DNA of 64,000 bases from Lutimaribacter_A marinistellae (lineage in GTDB: Bacteria > Pseudomonadota > Alphaproteobacteria > Rhodobacterales > Rhodobacteraceae): the NCBI RefSeq assembly GCF_042648365.1, contig NZ_JBHRXI010000048.1:62001-126000 (forward strand). Direction: 5' to 3'. The notes beneath the pieces were generated by a model. It saw nothing but the letters and a program-made list of their open reading frames with translations, ran no database searches and was not told where the DNA came from. Positions 25,270 to 34,025 of this stretch are shown in pieces. Every line of letters starts with the position of its first letter. Positions within the stretch are counted from its first letter, which is position 1. The translations under genes and the position numbers were made by a program.

Positions 25270-27471
25270 TCAGGCCGCCTTTTTCTCTGGTGCGAAGCGA
25301 CCGTAGAACGTCTGGCCCTTCTCCGCCATCTCGCGCAGGAGCGGCGGACAGGTGAACCGGGGTCCGAACTTCTCGGTCAGTTCGTCACAGCGCTGCGCGG
25401 CGTAGGGGGCACCGATGATGTCCAGCCAAGAGAGCGGCCCGCCCGACCACGGGGCAAAGCCCCAGGCAAGGATCGCGCCGACATCGGCCTCGCGGATGTC
25501 CTCGATCACCCCTTCCTCAAGGGCGCGTACCGCTTCGAGCGCCTGCACGAACATCAGCCGTTCCTGAACCTCGATCAGGTCGGGTTGCTCATCCGCCAGC
25601 GGGTACTTGTCGTGGATGCCTTTCCAATAGCCGACGCGCTTGCCTTTTTCGTCGTAATCGAAATAGCCGGCCTTTGCCTTGCGGCCCAGTCGGCCCTCGG
25701 CCTCCATCCAGAAGACCAGGTCATCCGCTTCCGAGGCCGGGTACTCGTTGCCCATCGCCTCCTTCGTGGCGCGGGTGATCTTGGCGGCCAGGTCGATCGA
25801 GGTTTCGTCGCCCAGCTGGATAGGTCCGACGGGGAAGCCCAGCTGACGCGCGGCATTGTCGATCAGAACCGGTGCGACACCTTCGGTCACCATCCGCGTC
25901 GCCTCGTTGCCATAAGGAATGATGCAACGGTTGCAGTAGAAGAACCGCGCGTCATTGACGACGATGGGCGTCTTGCGGATCTGGCGTACATAGTCGAGCG
26001 CCTTGGCCACCGCGCGGTCGCCGGTCTCCTTGCCCTTGATGATCTCGACCAGCAGCATCTTCTCGACGGGCGAGAAGAAGTGGATGCCGATGAACTGCTC
26101 GGGACGCTTGCTGGCCTTGGCCAGCCCGGTGATCGGCAGGGTCGAGGTGTTGGAGGCAAAGATGCAATCCTCGGGGATGATCGCCTCGACTTTCTGGGTC
26201 ATCTCGGCCTTGACCTTGGGGTCTTCGAACACCGCCTCAATAATCAGATCGCAGCCTTTGAGCTGATCCAGATTGGGCGTTGCCGTGATCAGGCCCAGCA
26301 TCGCATCCTTCTTGTCCTGCGTGACCTTGCCGCGCTTTATCCCCTTGTCGAGATAGGCTTCGGTATAAGCCTTGCCGCGGTCCGCGCTTTCCTGGTCGCG
26401 GTCGATCAGCACGACTTCCATGCCGGCCTGCGCCGAAACCAGCGCAATGCCCGCGCCCATCATGCCCGCTCCGAGAACGCCCAGCTTCTTCACCCGCTGG
26501 TCGGGCACGTCCTTGGGCCGAACCGCACCTTTTTCCAGCGCTTCCTTGTTGAGGAAGAGCGACCGGATCATCGCGCCGGAGGAGGGGTTCATCAGCACGT
26601 TGGTGAACCAGCGCGCCTCGATCTTCAGCGCCGTGTCGAAATCGACCAGCGCGCCTTCGTAAACCGCGCTCAGCAGCGCCTTGGCGGCGGGAAACGCGCC
26701 TTGGGTCTTGCCATGTACCATCGCCGAGGCCCCGACGAAGTTCATGAAGCCCGCCGGATGATAGGGCGCGCCGCCGGGCATCTTGTATCCCTTGGCGTCC
26801 CACGGCTTGACGATATCGGCGTCCTTGGCGTTGAGGACCCATTCCTTGGCCGCGGCGACCGGATCGGCCGCAACCTCATCAATGATGCCCACGCCCTTGG
26901 CCTTCTTCGCGTCCAGCATCTTGCCTTCGAGCAGCAATGGGGCCGCGGCCACCGCGCCCAGCTTCTTGGCCAGGCGCGTGGTGCCGCCCGCGCCGGGGAA
27001 GATGCCGACGAGGATTTCGGGCAGGCCGTACTTTGCCTTGGGGTTGTCCGAGACAAAAATGCGGTGCGTGGCCAGTGGCAGTTCCAGCCCGATACCGGCG
27101 GCGGTGCCGGGCAGGGCAGCCGCGATAGGCTTGCCACCCTTTTTGCTCTTGGGGTCCATGCCGGCCAGTTCGATCTTGCGCAGCAGGCCGTGCATTTTCA
27201 TCGTGCCTTCGAAAAGACCCTTGGCCGGGTCGTCGCCCGCCTGTTCCTTCATCACGGCCAGCAGGTTCAGGTCCATGCCGCCTGCGAACGACCCGTCCTT
27301 GCCAGAGGTGATCACGATGCCCTTGACCGTGTCATCGGCCAGTGCTTCGTCGATGCAGGCGTCCAGTTCTTCGAGCCCGGTAAAGGACATGACGTTCATC
27401 GTCTTGCCGGGAACGTCCCAGGTGATGATTGCGACGCCGTCTGCGTCTTTGCTCAACGTGAATTCAGCCAT
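25270..27471 (-). CDS. FadB/FadJ-type 3-hydroxyacyl-CoA dehydrogenase with enoyl-CoA hydratase domain
   Basis: A 733-residue multifunctional beta-oxidation protein starting at MAEFTLSKDADGVAII. The N-terminal crotonase domain retains both catalytic glutamates (GIGLELPLATH and GLPEILVGIFPGAGG). The NAD domain begins near residue 310 with LGVLGAGMMGAGIALVSAQAG and contains the HFFSPVEKM block with the catalytic His. It hydrates trans-2-enoyl-CoA and oxidises the 3-hydroxyacyl-CoA. It is last in an operon behind the thiolase (23 bp) and GST, ending at a terminator; with the thiolase it forms the usual trifunctional complex. Confidence 0.94.
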   Translation of the reverse strand: MAEFTLSKDADGVAIITWDVPGKTMNVMSFTGLEELDACIDEALADDTVKGIVITSGKDGSFAGGMDLNLLAVMKEQAGDDPAKGLFEGTMKMHGLLRKIELAGMDPKSKKGGKPIAAALPGTAAGIGLELPLATHRIFVSDNPKAKYGLPEILVGIFPGAGGTTRLAKKLGAVAAAPLLLEGKMLDAKKAKGVGIIDEVAADPVAAAKEWVLNAKDADIVKPWDAKGYKMPGGAPYHPAGFMNFVGASAMVHGKTQGAFPAAKALLSAVYEGALVDFDTALKIEARWFTNVLMNPSSGAMIRSLFLNKEALEKGAVRPKDVPDQRVKKLGVLGAGMMGAGIALVSAQAGMEVVLIDRDQESADRGKAYTEAYLDKGIKRGKVTQDKKDAMLGLITATPNLDQLKGCDLIIEAVFEDPKVKAEMTQKVEAIIPEDCIFASNTSTLPITGLAKASKRPEQFIGIHFFSPVEKMLLVEIIKGKETGDRAVAKALDYVRQIRKTPIVVNDARFFYCNRCIIPYGNEATRMVTEGVAPVLIDNAARQLGFPVGPIQLGDETSIDLAAKITRATKEAMGNEYPASEADDLVFWMEAEGRLGRKAKAGYFDYDEKGKRVGYWKGIHDKYPLADEQPDLIEVQERLMFVQALEAVRALEEGVIEDIREADVGAILAWGFAPWSGGPLSWLDIIGAPYAAQRCDELTEKFGPRFTCPPLLREMAEKGQTFYGRFAPEKKAA

Positions 27472-27494
27472 TTTCTTTCTCCCGGTCCCGCGGT

Positions 27495-28706
27495 TCACAC
27501 GCGCTCGATGATGGTGGCCGCGCCCATGCCGGACGCGATGCAAAGCGTGGCGAGACCCACTTCCTTGTCCTGCCGCTCCAACTCGTCCAGCAGGGTGCCG
27601 ATGATGATCGCGCCGGTCGCGCCCAGCGGGTGGCCCATCGCGATGGAGCCGCCATTCACGTTCACCTTGTCGGGGTCGGCGTCGAAGGCCTGCATGAAGC
27701 GCAGCACGACCGAGGCAAAGGCCTCGTTGACCTCGAACAGGTCGATATCCGAGAAACTCATGCCGCTTTCGGCCAGGATCTTTTCGGTCACGGGAACCGG
27801 GCCGGTCAGCATGATGGTCGGATCGGTGCCGATCTTGGCGGTCTGGCGGATGCGGGCGCGGGGCTTGAGTCCGTGCTTCTCGCCGAACTCCTTGTTGCCG
27901 ATCAGGACTGCGGCAGCGCCGTCCACGATGCCAGACGAGTTGCCCGCGTGGTGGATGTGGTTGATCCGCTCAAGGTGCGGATACTTCAGCATCGCCACCT
28001 TGTCGAAGCCGGGCATCTGCTCTCCCATCATCTGGAAGGACGGGTTGAGCGAGCCCAAGCTCTGCATGTCGGTCTGCGGGCGCATGTATTCGTCACGATC
28101 AAGGATGGCGAGGCCGTTCTGATCGCGCACGGTGATGACCGATTTCTCGAAACGGTTCTCTTCCCATGCCTTCGCGGCACGTTTCTGCGATTCCACGGCC
28201 AGCGCATCGGCCTGATCGCGCGAGAAGCCGTATTCGGTCGCGATGATATCTGCCGAGATGCCCTGTGGCACGAAATAGGTTTCCATGGCCAAGCTTGGAT
28301 CGACCGCGATTGCCGCGCCATCGCTGCCCATCGCAACGCGGCCCATCATCTCGACGCCACCGGCGATATAGGCATCGCCCGCGCCGCCCTTGACCTGGTT
28401 GGCGGCAAGGTTCACCGCCTCCATACCGCTTGCGCAGAACCGGTTGATGGCAAGGCCGGGGATGGATTCATCGAGGTCCGAGGCCAGCACGGCCGAGCGT
28501 GCAAGGCAGCCGCCCTGTTCCATCACCTGCGTGACATTGCCCCAGATCACGTCCTCGACTGCGTGCCCCTCGAGGTTGTTGCGCTCTTTCACCGCGTTCA
28601 GCGTCAGGGCCGACAGGCGCACCGAGGTCACCTCGTGCAGGCTGCCTTCCTTGCGGCCCTTGCCGCGCGGGGTGCGCAGCGCGTCATAGATATAGGCTTC
28701 GGTCAT
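27495..28706 (-). CDS. Acetyl-CoA C-acyltransferase (thiolase)
   Basis: A 403-residue thiolase. Catalytic residues are visible: Cys in NRFCASGMEAVNLA, His in GGSIAMGHPLGATGA, and the second Cys in TLCIASGMGAA. NEAF is present in FEVNEAFASVV. Members cleave 3-ketoacyl-CoA to acetyl-CoA plus a shortened acyl-CoA. It is preceded by the GST gene (10 bp) and followed by the 3-hydroxyacyl-CoA dehydrogenase, so the last beta-oxidation steps are co-expressed. Confidence 0.94.
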   Translation of the reverse strand: MTEAYIYDALRTPRGKGRKEGSLHEVTSVRLSALTLNAVKERNNLEGHAVEDVIWGNVTQVMEQGGCLARSAVLASDLDESIPGLAINRFCASGMEAVNLAANQVKGGAGDAYIAGGVEMMGRVAMGSDGAAIAVDPSLAMETYFVPQGISADIIATEYGFSRDQADALAVESQKRAAKAWEENRFEKSVITVRDQNGLAILDRDEYMRPQTDMQSLGSLNPSFQMMGEQMPGFDKVAMLKYPHLERINHIHHAGNSSGIVDGAAAVLIGNKEFGEKHGLKPRARIRQTAKIGTDPTIMLTGPVPVTEKILAESGMSFSDIDLFEVNEAFASVVLRFMQAFDADPDKVNVNGGSIAMGHPLGATGAIIIGTLLDELERQDKEVGLATLCIASGMGAATIIERV

Positions 28707-28716
28707 GATTGTCTCC

Positions 28717-29352
28717 TCAAGCTCGATCCGACGGTTTGCCGGGCATCAGGTCATAGGGGTGTTTCCAGCCGGGCTGCTCGGAAAGCCGCGTCAGCCAGGC
28801 GTCGATGTTCGGCCATTCGGCACGGTCAAAGCCGAACGGTTCGGGATAGTAGAGATACCCGCAGCAGGACAGGTCGGCATTGGTCACGCCGCTACCCACG
28901 ATCCAGTCGCGGCCTTCGAGATGTGCGTTGAGCGTCTGATATGCGGTCTTCAGCCGGCCCTGGTTGAAACCGATCACCTCGGCGGGCCGTTTGTCCTCGG
29001 GCAGGAAGTTCATCAGGAACCGCGTGACGCCAGCCATGGACGAGAGCTTGTGGTTGTCCCACAGAACCCAGCGCAACACATCGTACCGCTCCTGGCGGTC
29101 GGCACCGCCGAACTTGCCGGTTTTCTCGGTGACATAGGCCTGAATCGCACCAGATTGTGAAAGGCGGAAATCGCCGTCGATCATGACCGGAGCCTCGCCC
29201 ATGGGGTTCTCGGCGCGAAACTCGGGCAGGCGGGTCTGGCCACCGAAGAAATCCACGAAAATGGGTTCCCAGTCGAGGCCAGACAACTGAAGGGCCAAGG
29301 CGGCCTTGTAGGAATTGCCACTCTCCCCGAAGCAATGAAGCTTTATGGTCAT
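28717..29352 (-). CDS. Glutathione S-transferase family protein
   Basis: A 211-residue protein starting at MTIKLHCFGESGNSYK. The thioredoxin-like N-terminal domain shows the Ser in GNSYKAAL, cis-Pro in GEAPVMIDG and the glutathione-binding Ser in RLSQSGAI; the C-terminal helical domain ends near residue 205. It is first in the thiolase operon. A GST among beta-oxidation genes may detoxify reactive enoyl-CoA-derived species, but that is inference. An upstream in-frame extension of 82 codons has no family similarity. Confidence 0.88.
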   Translation of the reverse strand: MTIKLHCFGESGNSYKAALALQLSGLDWEPIFVDFFGGQTRLPEFRAENPMGEAPVMIDGDFRLSQSGAIQAYVTEKTGKFGGADRQERYDVLRWVLWDNHKLSSMAGVTRFLMNFLPEDKRPAEVIGFNQGRLKTAYQTLNAHLEGRDWIVGSGVTNADLSCCGYLYYPEPFGFDRAEWPNIDAWLTRLSEQPGWKHPYDLMPGKPSDRA

Positions 29353-29654
29353 GCAGACACCCCTCCCGTGGTGCAGGTAACGACGTTTCGTCGATTGAGT
29401 ATTTGGAAAGAGATGATCGTGAAACGGGGCGCGCGCTATGACCCCACGTTCGTAACCTGACGTCAGTAGCGTCGGATCAGAGGGCGGCTCTGACAGACCT
29501 GCATCGCCTCGCCGGAAACGCTCTTGCTCCCTCCCAGCGAAAGCAATTGCCATGAGGTGGTGCAGTCCGCGGCATTCTCGCCTTTCATCTCTTTTCAAAT
29601 ACTCCCGCTAAAGGTCGTCATGCGCCGGGCAAATGGAGTAGCTGGACGTGCGCC
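29353..29654. other. Intergenic, promoter region of the GST-thiolase-fadJ operon
   Basis: About 300 bp without a supported gene. The frame of the GST runs through part of it but shows no conserved pattern. It must hold the promoter of the GST operon and the end of the acyl-CoA dehydrogenase/RHH transcript. I saw no convincing -35/-10 pair, terminator or repeat. Confidence 0.5.
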
Positions 29655-29867
29655 CTAACGTTTGCGGTCTTCAAGCTCGGCATTGAAGAGGCGCAACCGG
29701 TGGGTCAGGTTCTCGTCGTTGATGACACTGTTGAAGTTCTCGAAGAGAAAGGACAGCGCCTCGCCTTCGTCCAGACCGGCCTCGCGCGCGAAGCTCTTGA
29801 GCCGGCGATAGCCGTCTTCGGTCATTGCGGCGTTGAAGCGGCGGGTCAGGCGGAACCGTTTGGGCAT
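29655..29867 (-). CDS. Small basic protein, possible ribbon-helix-helix DNA-binding protein
   Basis: A 70-residue protein starting at MPKRFRLTRRFNAAMTEDG after a GGGAGGACAG site. The layout, a short basic strand (RFRLTRRFN) then two helices (EDGYRRLKSFAREAG and EGEALSFLFENFNSVI), resembles ribbon-helix-helix proteins, but I do not recognise a named family. It is 53 bp downstream of the acyl-CoA dehydrogenase on the same strand and so probably co-transcribed. A role in regulating this catabolic block is plausible but untested. Confidence 0.65.
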   Translation of the reverse strand: MPKRFRLTRRFNAAMTEDGYRRLKSFAREAGLDEGEALSFLFENFNSVINDENLTHRLRLFNAELEDRKR

Positions 29868-29920
29868 CTGTCCTCCCTCGGGTCGTAGGGGTAGGGCGGG
29901 GTTCACCCCCGCCGTACCGA

Positions 29921-31702
29921 TCAGAAGTTGGCAGCTTCCAGCGCCATCACGGGTTCTGCGCCGGATTCGATGCGGGCAAGGTGCATCGCAGTCGCGGGCA
30001 GGCGACGGCTCATGTAGTAGCGGCCGGTGGCTATCTTCGTTTCGTAGAAGTCACGATCCGAGGCGCCGCCGTCAAGGGCCGCCTGCGCGGCCTTGGCCAT
30101 CCGTGCCCACATCAGGCCCAGGCAGACATGCCCGAACATGTGCATGAAGTCATAGGACCCGGCGAGGGCATTGTTGGGGTTCTTCATGCCGTTCTGCATG
30201 AAATACATGCCGGCCTGCTGCAGATCCTTCGACGCCTTCTTGAGCGGCTCGATGAAGTCGCGGTCAAGGCTTTCGCTTTGTCCGGCGCTGGTCTTGCAGA
30301 ACTCCTTGACCATGTCGAAGAAGGCCATGACGTGCTTGCCGCCGTCCTGCGCCAGTTTCCGACCTACGAGGTCCAGCGCCTGAACGCCGTTCGCCCCCTC
30401 GTAGATCATCGCGATCCGGGCGTCGCGGGTGTATTGCGACATGCCCCATTCCTCGATGTAGCCGTGGCCACCATAGACCTGCTGAGCACGCACGGTCATG
30501 TCATACCCCTCGTCGGTCAGGAAACCCTTGATGACCGGCGTGAGCAGCGAAATCAGGCCATCGGCGTCTTTGTCTTTCGAGCGATGGGCCTGGTCGATCA
30601 GCGTAGCGCCCCAGAGGATGAAGGCGCGGGCGCCCTCGGCAAAGCTCTTCTGATCCATCAGCGAACGGCGGATATCGGGATGAACGATCAGCGGGTCGGC
30701 CGGACCATCGGGATTCTTGGCGCCGGTCACGTCACGGCCCTGCAGCCGGTCTTTGGCATATTCCAAGGCGTTCTGATAGGCCGCATCGGCCTGAGCAAGA
30801 CCCTGCATGCCAACGCCCAGGCGGGCCTCGTTCATCATGGTGAACATGGCGCGCATGCCCTTGTGCTCCTCGCCCAGCAGGTAGCCGGTCGCTTCGTCAT
30901 AGTTCATGACGCAGGTGGAGTTGCCGTGGATGCCCATCTTTTCTTCGATCTTGCCGCAGCTGACGCCATTGCGCGCGCCAAGGCTGCCGTCTTCGTTCAC
31001 AAGGAACTTGGGCACGATGAAGAGCGACACGCCCTTGATGCCCTCGGGGCCGCCGGTGATCTTGGCCAGCACCAGGTGGACGATGTTGTCAGCCATGTCA
31101 TGCTCGCCAGCCGAGATGAAGATCTTCTGGCCGGTGATCTTGTAGCTGCCGTCTTCCTGAGGTTCGGCCTTGGTGCGCATCAGGCCCAGATCGGTGCCGC
31201 AATGCGGTTCGGTCAGGTTCATCGTACCGGTCCAGTCGCAGGACACCATCTTGGGCAGATAGGTATTCTTCTGCTCGTCGGAGCCATGTGCCAGGATCGC
31301 CGAGGCCGCACCGTGGGTCAGGCCTTGGTACATGGTAAACGCCTGGTTCGCGGCCGAGAACATCTCACCCACTGCCGTGCCCAGCACGTAGGGCATGTTT
31401 TGCCCGCCGTATTCCTCGGGCATGTCGAGGCCGGGCCATCCGCCTTCCTTGACCTGCTCGAAAGCGTCCTTGAAGCCGGTTGGCGTGTACACCACACCGT
31501 TCTCCAGACGACAACCTTCAGTGTCGCCGACAGTGTTCAGCGGATGCAGCACGTTGCTGGCAACCTTGCCCGCCTCTTCCAGAACGGCGCCGGTGAAGTC
31601 GCGCTCAAGTTCGGTGTAACCGGGGATGTCAGAGGCGGACACGCTCAGCACATCGTGAAGGATGAACTGGCTGTCCTTTGTCGGTGCATTGTAGATGGGC
31701 AT
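29921..31702 (-). CDS. Acyl-CoA dehydrogenase, large (about 590 aa) DmdC/FadE-like type
   Basis: A 593-residue FAD-dependent acyl-CoA dehydrogenase. It includes an N-terminal extension (MPIYNAPTKDSQFILHDVL), LTEPHCGTDLGLM and KIFISAGEHD of the middle domain, and the catalytic Glu near 434 in IYEGANGVQALDLVGRK; the C-terminal extra domain covers about 465-593. In Roseobacters this length class includes 3-methylmercaptopropionyl-CoA dehydrogenases (DmdC) of DMSP demethylation as well as fatty acyl-CoA enzymes. No dmdA, dmdB or dmdD gene is nearby, so DmdC is only one option. It is downstream of a MerR regulator by 48 bp. Confidence 0.88.
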   Translation of the reverse strand: MPIYNAPTKDSQFILHDVLSVSASDIPGYTELERDFTGAVLEEAGKVASNVLHPLNTVGDTEGCRLENGVVYTPTGFKDAFEQVKEGGWPGLDMPEEYGGQNMPYVLGTAVGEMFSAANQAFTMYQGLTHGAASAILAHGSDEQKNTYLPKMVSCDWTGTMNLTEPHCGTDLGLMRTKAEPQEDGSYKITGQKIFISAGEHDMADNIVHLVLAKITGGPEGIKGVSLFIVPKFLVNEDGSLGARNGVSCGKIEEKMGIHGNSTCVMNYDEATGYLLGEEHKGMRAMFTMMNEARLGVGMQGLAQADAAYQNALEYAKDRLQGRDVTGAKNPDGPADPLIVHPDIRRSLMDQKSFAEGARAFILWGATLIDQAHRSKDKDADGLISLLTPVIKGFLTDEGYDMTVRAQQVYGGHGYIEEWGMSQYTRDARIAMIYEGANGVQALDLVGRKLAQDGGKHVMAFFDMVKEFCKTSAGQSESLDRDFIEPLKKASKDLQQAGMYFMQNGMKNPNNALAGSYDFMHMFGHVCLGLMWARMAKAAQAALDGGASDRDFYETKIATGRYYMSRRLPATAMHLARIESGAEPVMALEAANF

Positions 31703-31750
31703 GGCTCGCTCCCTGATATCAAGCGTTTTGCAGTTGGACGGCGGGGCTTG

Positions 31751-32152
31751 TCACTCCGCTGCGTCCTTTTCTTCCTTCATCGAGGCGATGACTTGTTCGC
31801 CCCATTCCAGCTGCTTCTTGAGGTCGTCGATCGCCTCGGTCAGCTCGTTGCGGCGCGCTTCCATGTCGGCAAGGCGATCGCAGGCTATGTCGTAGGTTCG
31901 CGTCACCTGGGTCAGTTGCTGGTCCCCGGCGTGGTAGAGGTCCAGAAGCTGCCGGATCTCTTCGAGGCTGAAGCCGAAGCGCTTGCCGCGCAGGATAAGT
32001 TTCAGCCGGGCGCGGTCGCGCTTGGTAAAGAGCCGTTTCTGGCCTTCACGGATGGGGAACAGCAGTTCCTTGGATTCGTAGAACCGCAACGTGCGCGGGG
32101 TGACGTCATAGGCGTCGCACATCTCGCGGATCGTCATCAGATCTTCGGTCAT
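31751..32152 (-). CDS. MerR-family regulator, LiuR-like
   Basis: A 133-residue regulator. The MerR helix-turn-helix is at the N-terminus (MTIREMCDAYDVTPRTLRFYESKELL), followed by a wing (REGQKRLFTKRDRARLKLI) and a dimerisation coiled coil from about residue 85. It has no effector-binding domain or metal-binding cysteine cluster. Such short MerR proteins (LiuR type) control branched-chain or fatty acid catabolism. It lies 48 bp upstream of the acyl-CoA dehydrogenase and is a paralogue of the MerR gene at 32594. Confidence 0.88.
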   Translation of the reverse strand: MTEDLMTIREMCDAYDVTPRTLRFYESKELLFPIREGQKRLFTKRDRARLKLILRGKRFGFSLEEIRQLLDLYHAGDQQLTQVTRTYDIACDRLADMEARRNELTEAIDDLKKQLEWGEQVIASMKEEKDAAE

Positions 32153-32314
32153 ATCTCAATCTCTCATCGCAGGCGTCATGTGCCTGAGGTGGGCAATTCC
32201 GACGCCGGTTACAACATGAACTTGACGTTGACGTAATCCGAACGCTGCGTCACGAGTTTTCGTGACGTGGGATCACTTGGAATGTGACAGGCCGGCTGGA
32301 TTCAGACGTGCCTG

Positions 32315-32506
32315 TCAGCGCCCGGTGGCGCCGCCGCGGGGGCCCATATAGGTCTTGCGCCGTGCGTCGCGCCGGGCTTGTACCTCGGCATCCCACTCGG
32401 TTTGTGACACGCCCGGCGGCGCGGTACCGTGACCGGTGGGGCCAACGTCACACGCCATCAGGGTAAGGCATGCCAGAACGGCCAGAACGGATTTCGGGTG
32501 CACCAT
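32315..32506 (-). CDS. Small putative lipoprotein, 63 aa
   Basis: The start is ATG at 32506, 5 bp after an AAGGAG site. The N-terminus is a lipoprotein signal: MVHPKSVLAVLACLTLMACD, with the lipobox LMAC and an Asp at +2, which in enterobacteria would keep it in the inner membrane. The mature part is about 45 residues, rich in Gly, Arg and Pro, and not recognisable. It lies between two MerR genes on the same strand; a function is not evident. Confidence 0.62.
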   Translation of the reverse strand: MVHPKSVLAVLACLTLMACDVGPTGHGTAPPGVSQTEWDAEVQARRDARRKTYMGPRGGATGR

Positions 32507-32593
32507 CTCCACTCCTTCTGGGGCAAGTGCGGATCAAACCCGCACGCCATCCAATCTAAGGGACAAGACGGTCCATCCAAGGACAAGAGTACG

Positions 32594-32962
32594 TTACTTG
32601 ATCAGGCCCAAAGTATGCTCGCGCAGCTGTTTGAGCTCCGACAGTGCCTCGTCTAGTTGCTGTCGCTGTTGCTCCAACTCGGCGGTCTGACGGTCGGCCA
32701 TCTCGACAAAGGCCTGCATCTGCGCCTGATTCCCCTCGTTTTCGTAGATCATCAGCCATTGCCGAATCTCTTCGAGAGGAAACCCGAATCTGCGACCGCG
32801 CATGATCAGCTTCATTCGGGCACGTTCGCGCGGCCCGTAGAACCGCGATCGCCCTTCGCGATCGGGCTGGAGCAGCTCGATATACTCGTAATAACGCAAC
32901 GTGCGCGGCGTCACGTCGAATTCCGCGCACATTTCCTTGAATGACAGGCGTGTGTCGGACAT
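32594..32962 (-). CDS. MerR-family regulator, second copy
   Basis: A 122-residue paralogue of the MerR at 31751, with the same layout: LSFKEMCAEFDVTPRTLRYYEYIELL helix-turn-helix, RSRFYGPRERARMKLIMRGRRFGFPLEEIRQWL, then a Gln-rich coiled coil (about 80-115). No effector-binding domain is present. It is divergent from the PaaI thioesterase at 33082, with 119 bp between them, and may control it as well as the acyl-CoA block. The two MerR copies probably dimerise separately and read related operators. Confidence 0.87.
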   Translation of the reverse strand: MSDTRLSFKEMCAEFDVTPRTLRYYEYIELLQPDREGRSRFYGPRERARMKLIMRGRRFGFPLEEIRQWLMIYENEGNQAQMQAFVEMADRQTAELEQQRQQLDEALSELKQLREHTLGLIK

Positions 32963-33081
32963 ACCAGCTCTCCTCCGGTGCGCAAACTAGGCCCGGTCGA
33001 CGCGAAGCGCAACAGGCTCCCTTGCCCTTTGCTTGACCCCCGGACCATAAAGGGCCGTCAGAACAGCGGAATACAGGACCC

Positions 33082-33501
33082 ATGACCGACAGAACGAAGC
33101 TTGCCCGCCAGTTCATCGAGGCGATCCCCCATGCACGGGCCCTGAAACTGGAATTGACATATATCGGCAATGGCGAGGCCGAGATATCGATGCCGTACAA
33201 CGAAGATCTGATCGGTGATCCACGCCGGGGCGTGATCCATGGCGGTGCGGTTTCCGCGATGCTGGACACCTGTTCCGGCGCGGCCGTGATGAGCCATCCG
33301 CATGCGCCGGGCGGTACGGCGACGATCGACCTGCGCATCGATTACATGCGCGCCGCCACGCCGGGGCAGGCCATCCGGACGCGCGCGACCTGTTATCACA
33401 TCACCCGAAACGTCGCCTTTGTGCGCGCCACGGCCTATGACGATGATGCCGACAGGCCGGTGGCCACGGCCTCGGGTTCTTTTACCGTGGAGGGCAAGTG
33501 A
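33082..33501 (+). CDS. PaaI-family thioesterase
   Basis: A 139-residue hotdog protein. Its active-site segment reads DPRRGVIHGGAVSAMLDTCSGAAVM, with HGG at the helix start and Asp seven residues on, as in PaaI/ThiE-type acyl-CoA thioesterases. GTATIDLRIDYMRAATPG is the usual following strand. It shares its stop with the start of the next thioesterase (ATGA), so the two are translated in a coupled way and may form a heteromer or act on related acyl-CoAs. Confidence 0.87.
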   Translation: MTDRTKLARQFIEAIPHARALKLELTYIGNGEAEISMPYNEDLIGDPRRGVIHGGAVSAMLDTCSGAAVMSHPHAPGGTATIDLRIDYMRAATPGQAIRTRATCYHITRNVAFVRATAYDDDADRPVATASGSFTVEGK

Positions 33502-34025
33502 TGCCGAGATCCCGTCCCGAGCCGATGCAGGTTGTAAAGCAACGCCGCGATGCCGCGCTCAAGGCGCTGGTCGAGGGTGTTCCTTACATTCAATTTCTGG
33601 GTATTACCTTCGACCGCCGGGGGGATGAGCTGACTGGTGTTCTCAATTTCGACGAGAAGCTGATCGGCAACCCGTTTCTCCCGGCGATACATGGCGGGGT
33701 CACGGCTGCGTTTCTCGAAGTGACGGCGATCATCACCCTGAGTTGGGAGCATATGTTTCCGGCAATCGAACGGGGTGAAATCGACCCCGAAGATTTCGCG
33801 AAACCGGAGTTCCCCGGTTTCCCCAAAACCATCGATTTCACGGTCGACTACCTGCGCTCTGGCCTGCCGCGCGATGCATACGCGCGCGCAACTGTAAGCC
33901 GCGCCGGACGCCGCTATGCCTCGGTCCGGGTCGAAGCGTGGCAAGACAATCATGCAAAACTCTTTGCACAGGGGTCCGGGCATTTCCTGATGCCGCAGCC
34001 GCGCGAGGCGGAGACCACCGGGTGA
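33501..34025 (+). CDS. Second PaaI-like thioesterase
   Basis: A 174-residue hotdog protein, longer than its neighbour because of an insertion (HMFPAIERGEIDPEDFAKPEFPGF) between helix and strand. The motif is NPFLPAIHGGVTAAFLEVTAI; Glu replaces the Asp seen in the first copy. IDFTVDYLRSGLPRDAYAR follows. ATG at 33501 overlaps the preceding stop; a GTG one codon earlier is also possible. Its own stop overlaps the GTG start of the MATE gene, so all three genes are coupled. Confidence 0.84.
   Translation: MPRSRPEPMQVVKQRRDAALKALVEGVPYIQFLGITFDRRGDELTGVLNFDEKLIGNPFLPAIHGGVTAAFLEVTAIITLSWEHMFPAIERGEIDPEDFAKPEFPGFPKTIDFTVDYLRSGLPRDAYARATVSRAGRRYASVRVEAWQDNHAKLFAQGSGHFLMPQPREAETTG

Noticed and set aside
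25255..28122. A 955-codon open frame on the plus strand.
   Set aside because: Antisense to the fadJ-like and thiolase genes, both with full catalytic motifs.
29981..32236. A 751-codon open frame on the plus strand.
   Set aside because: Antisense to the acyl-CoA dehydrogenase and MerR genes.
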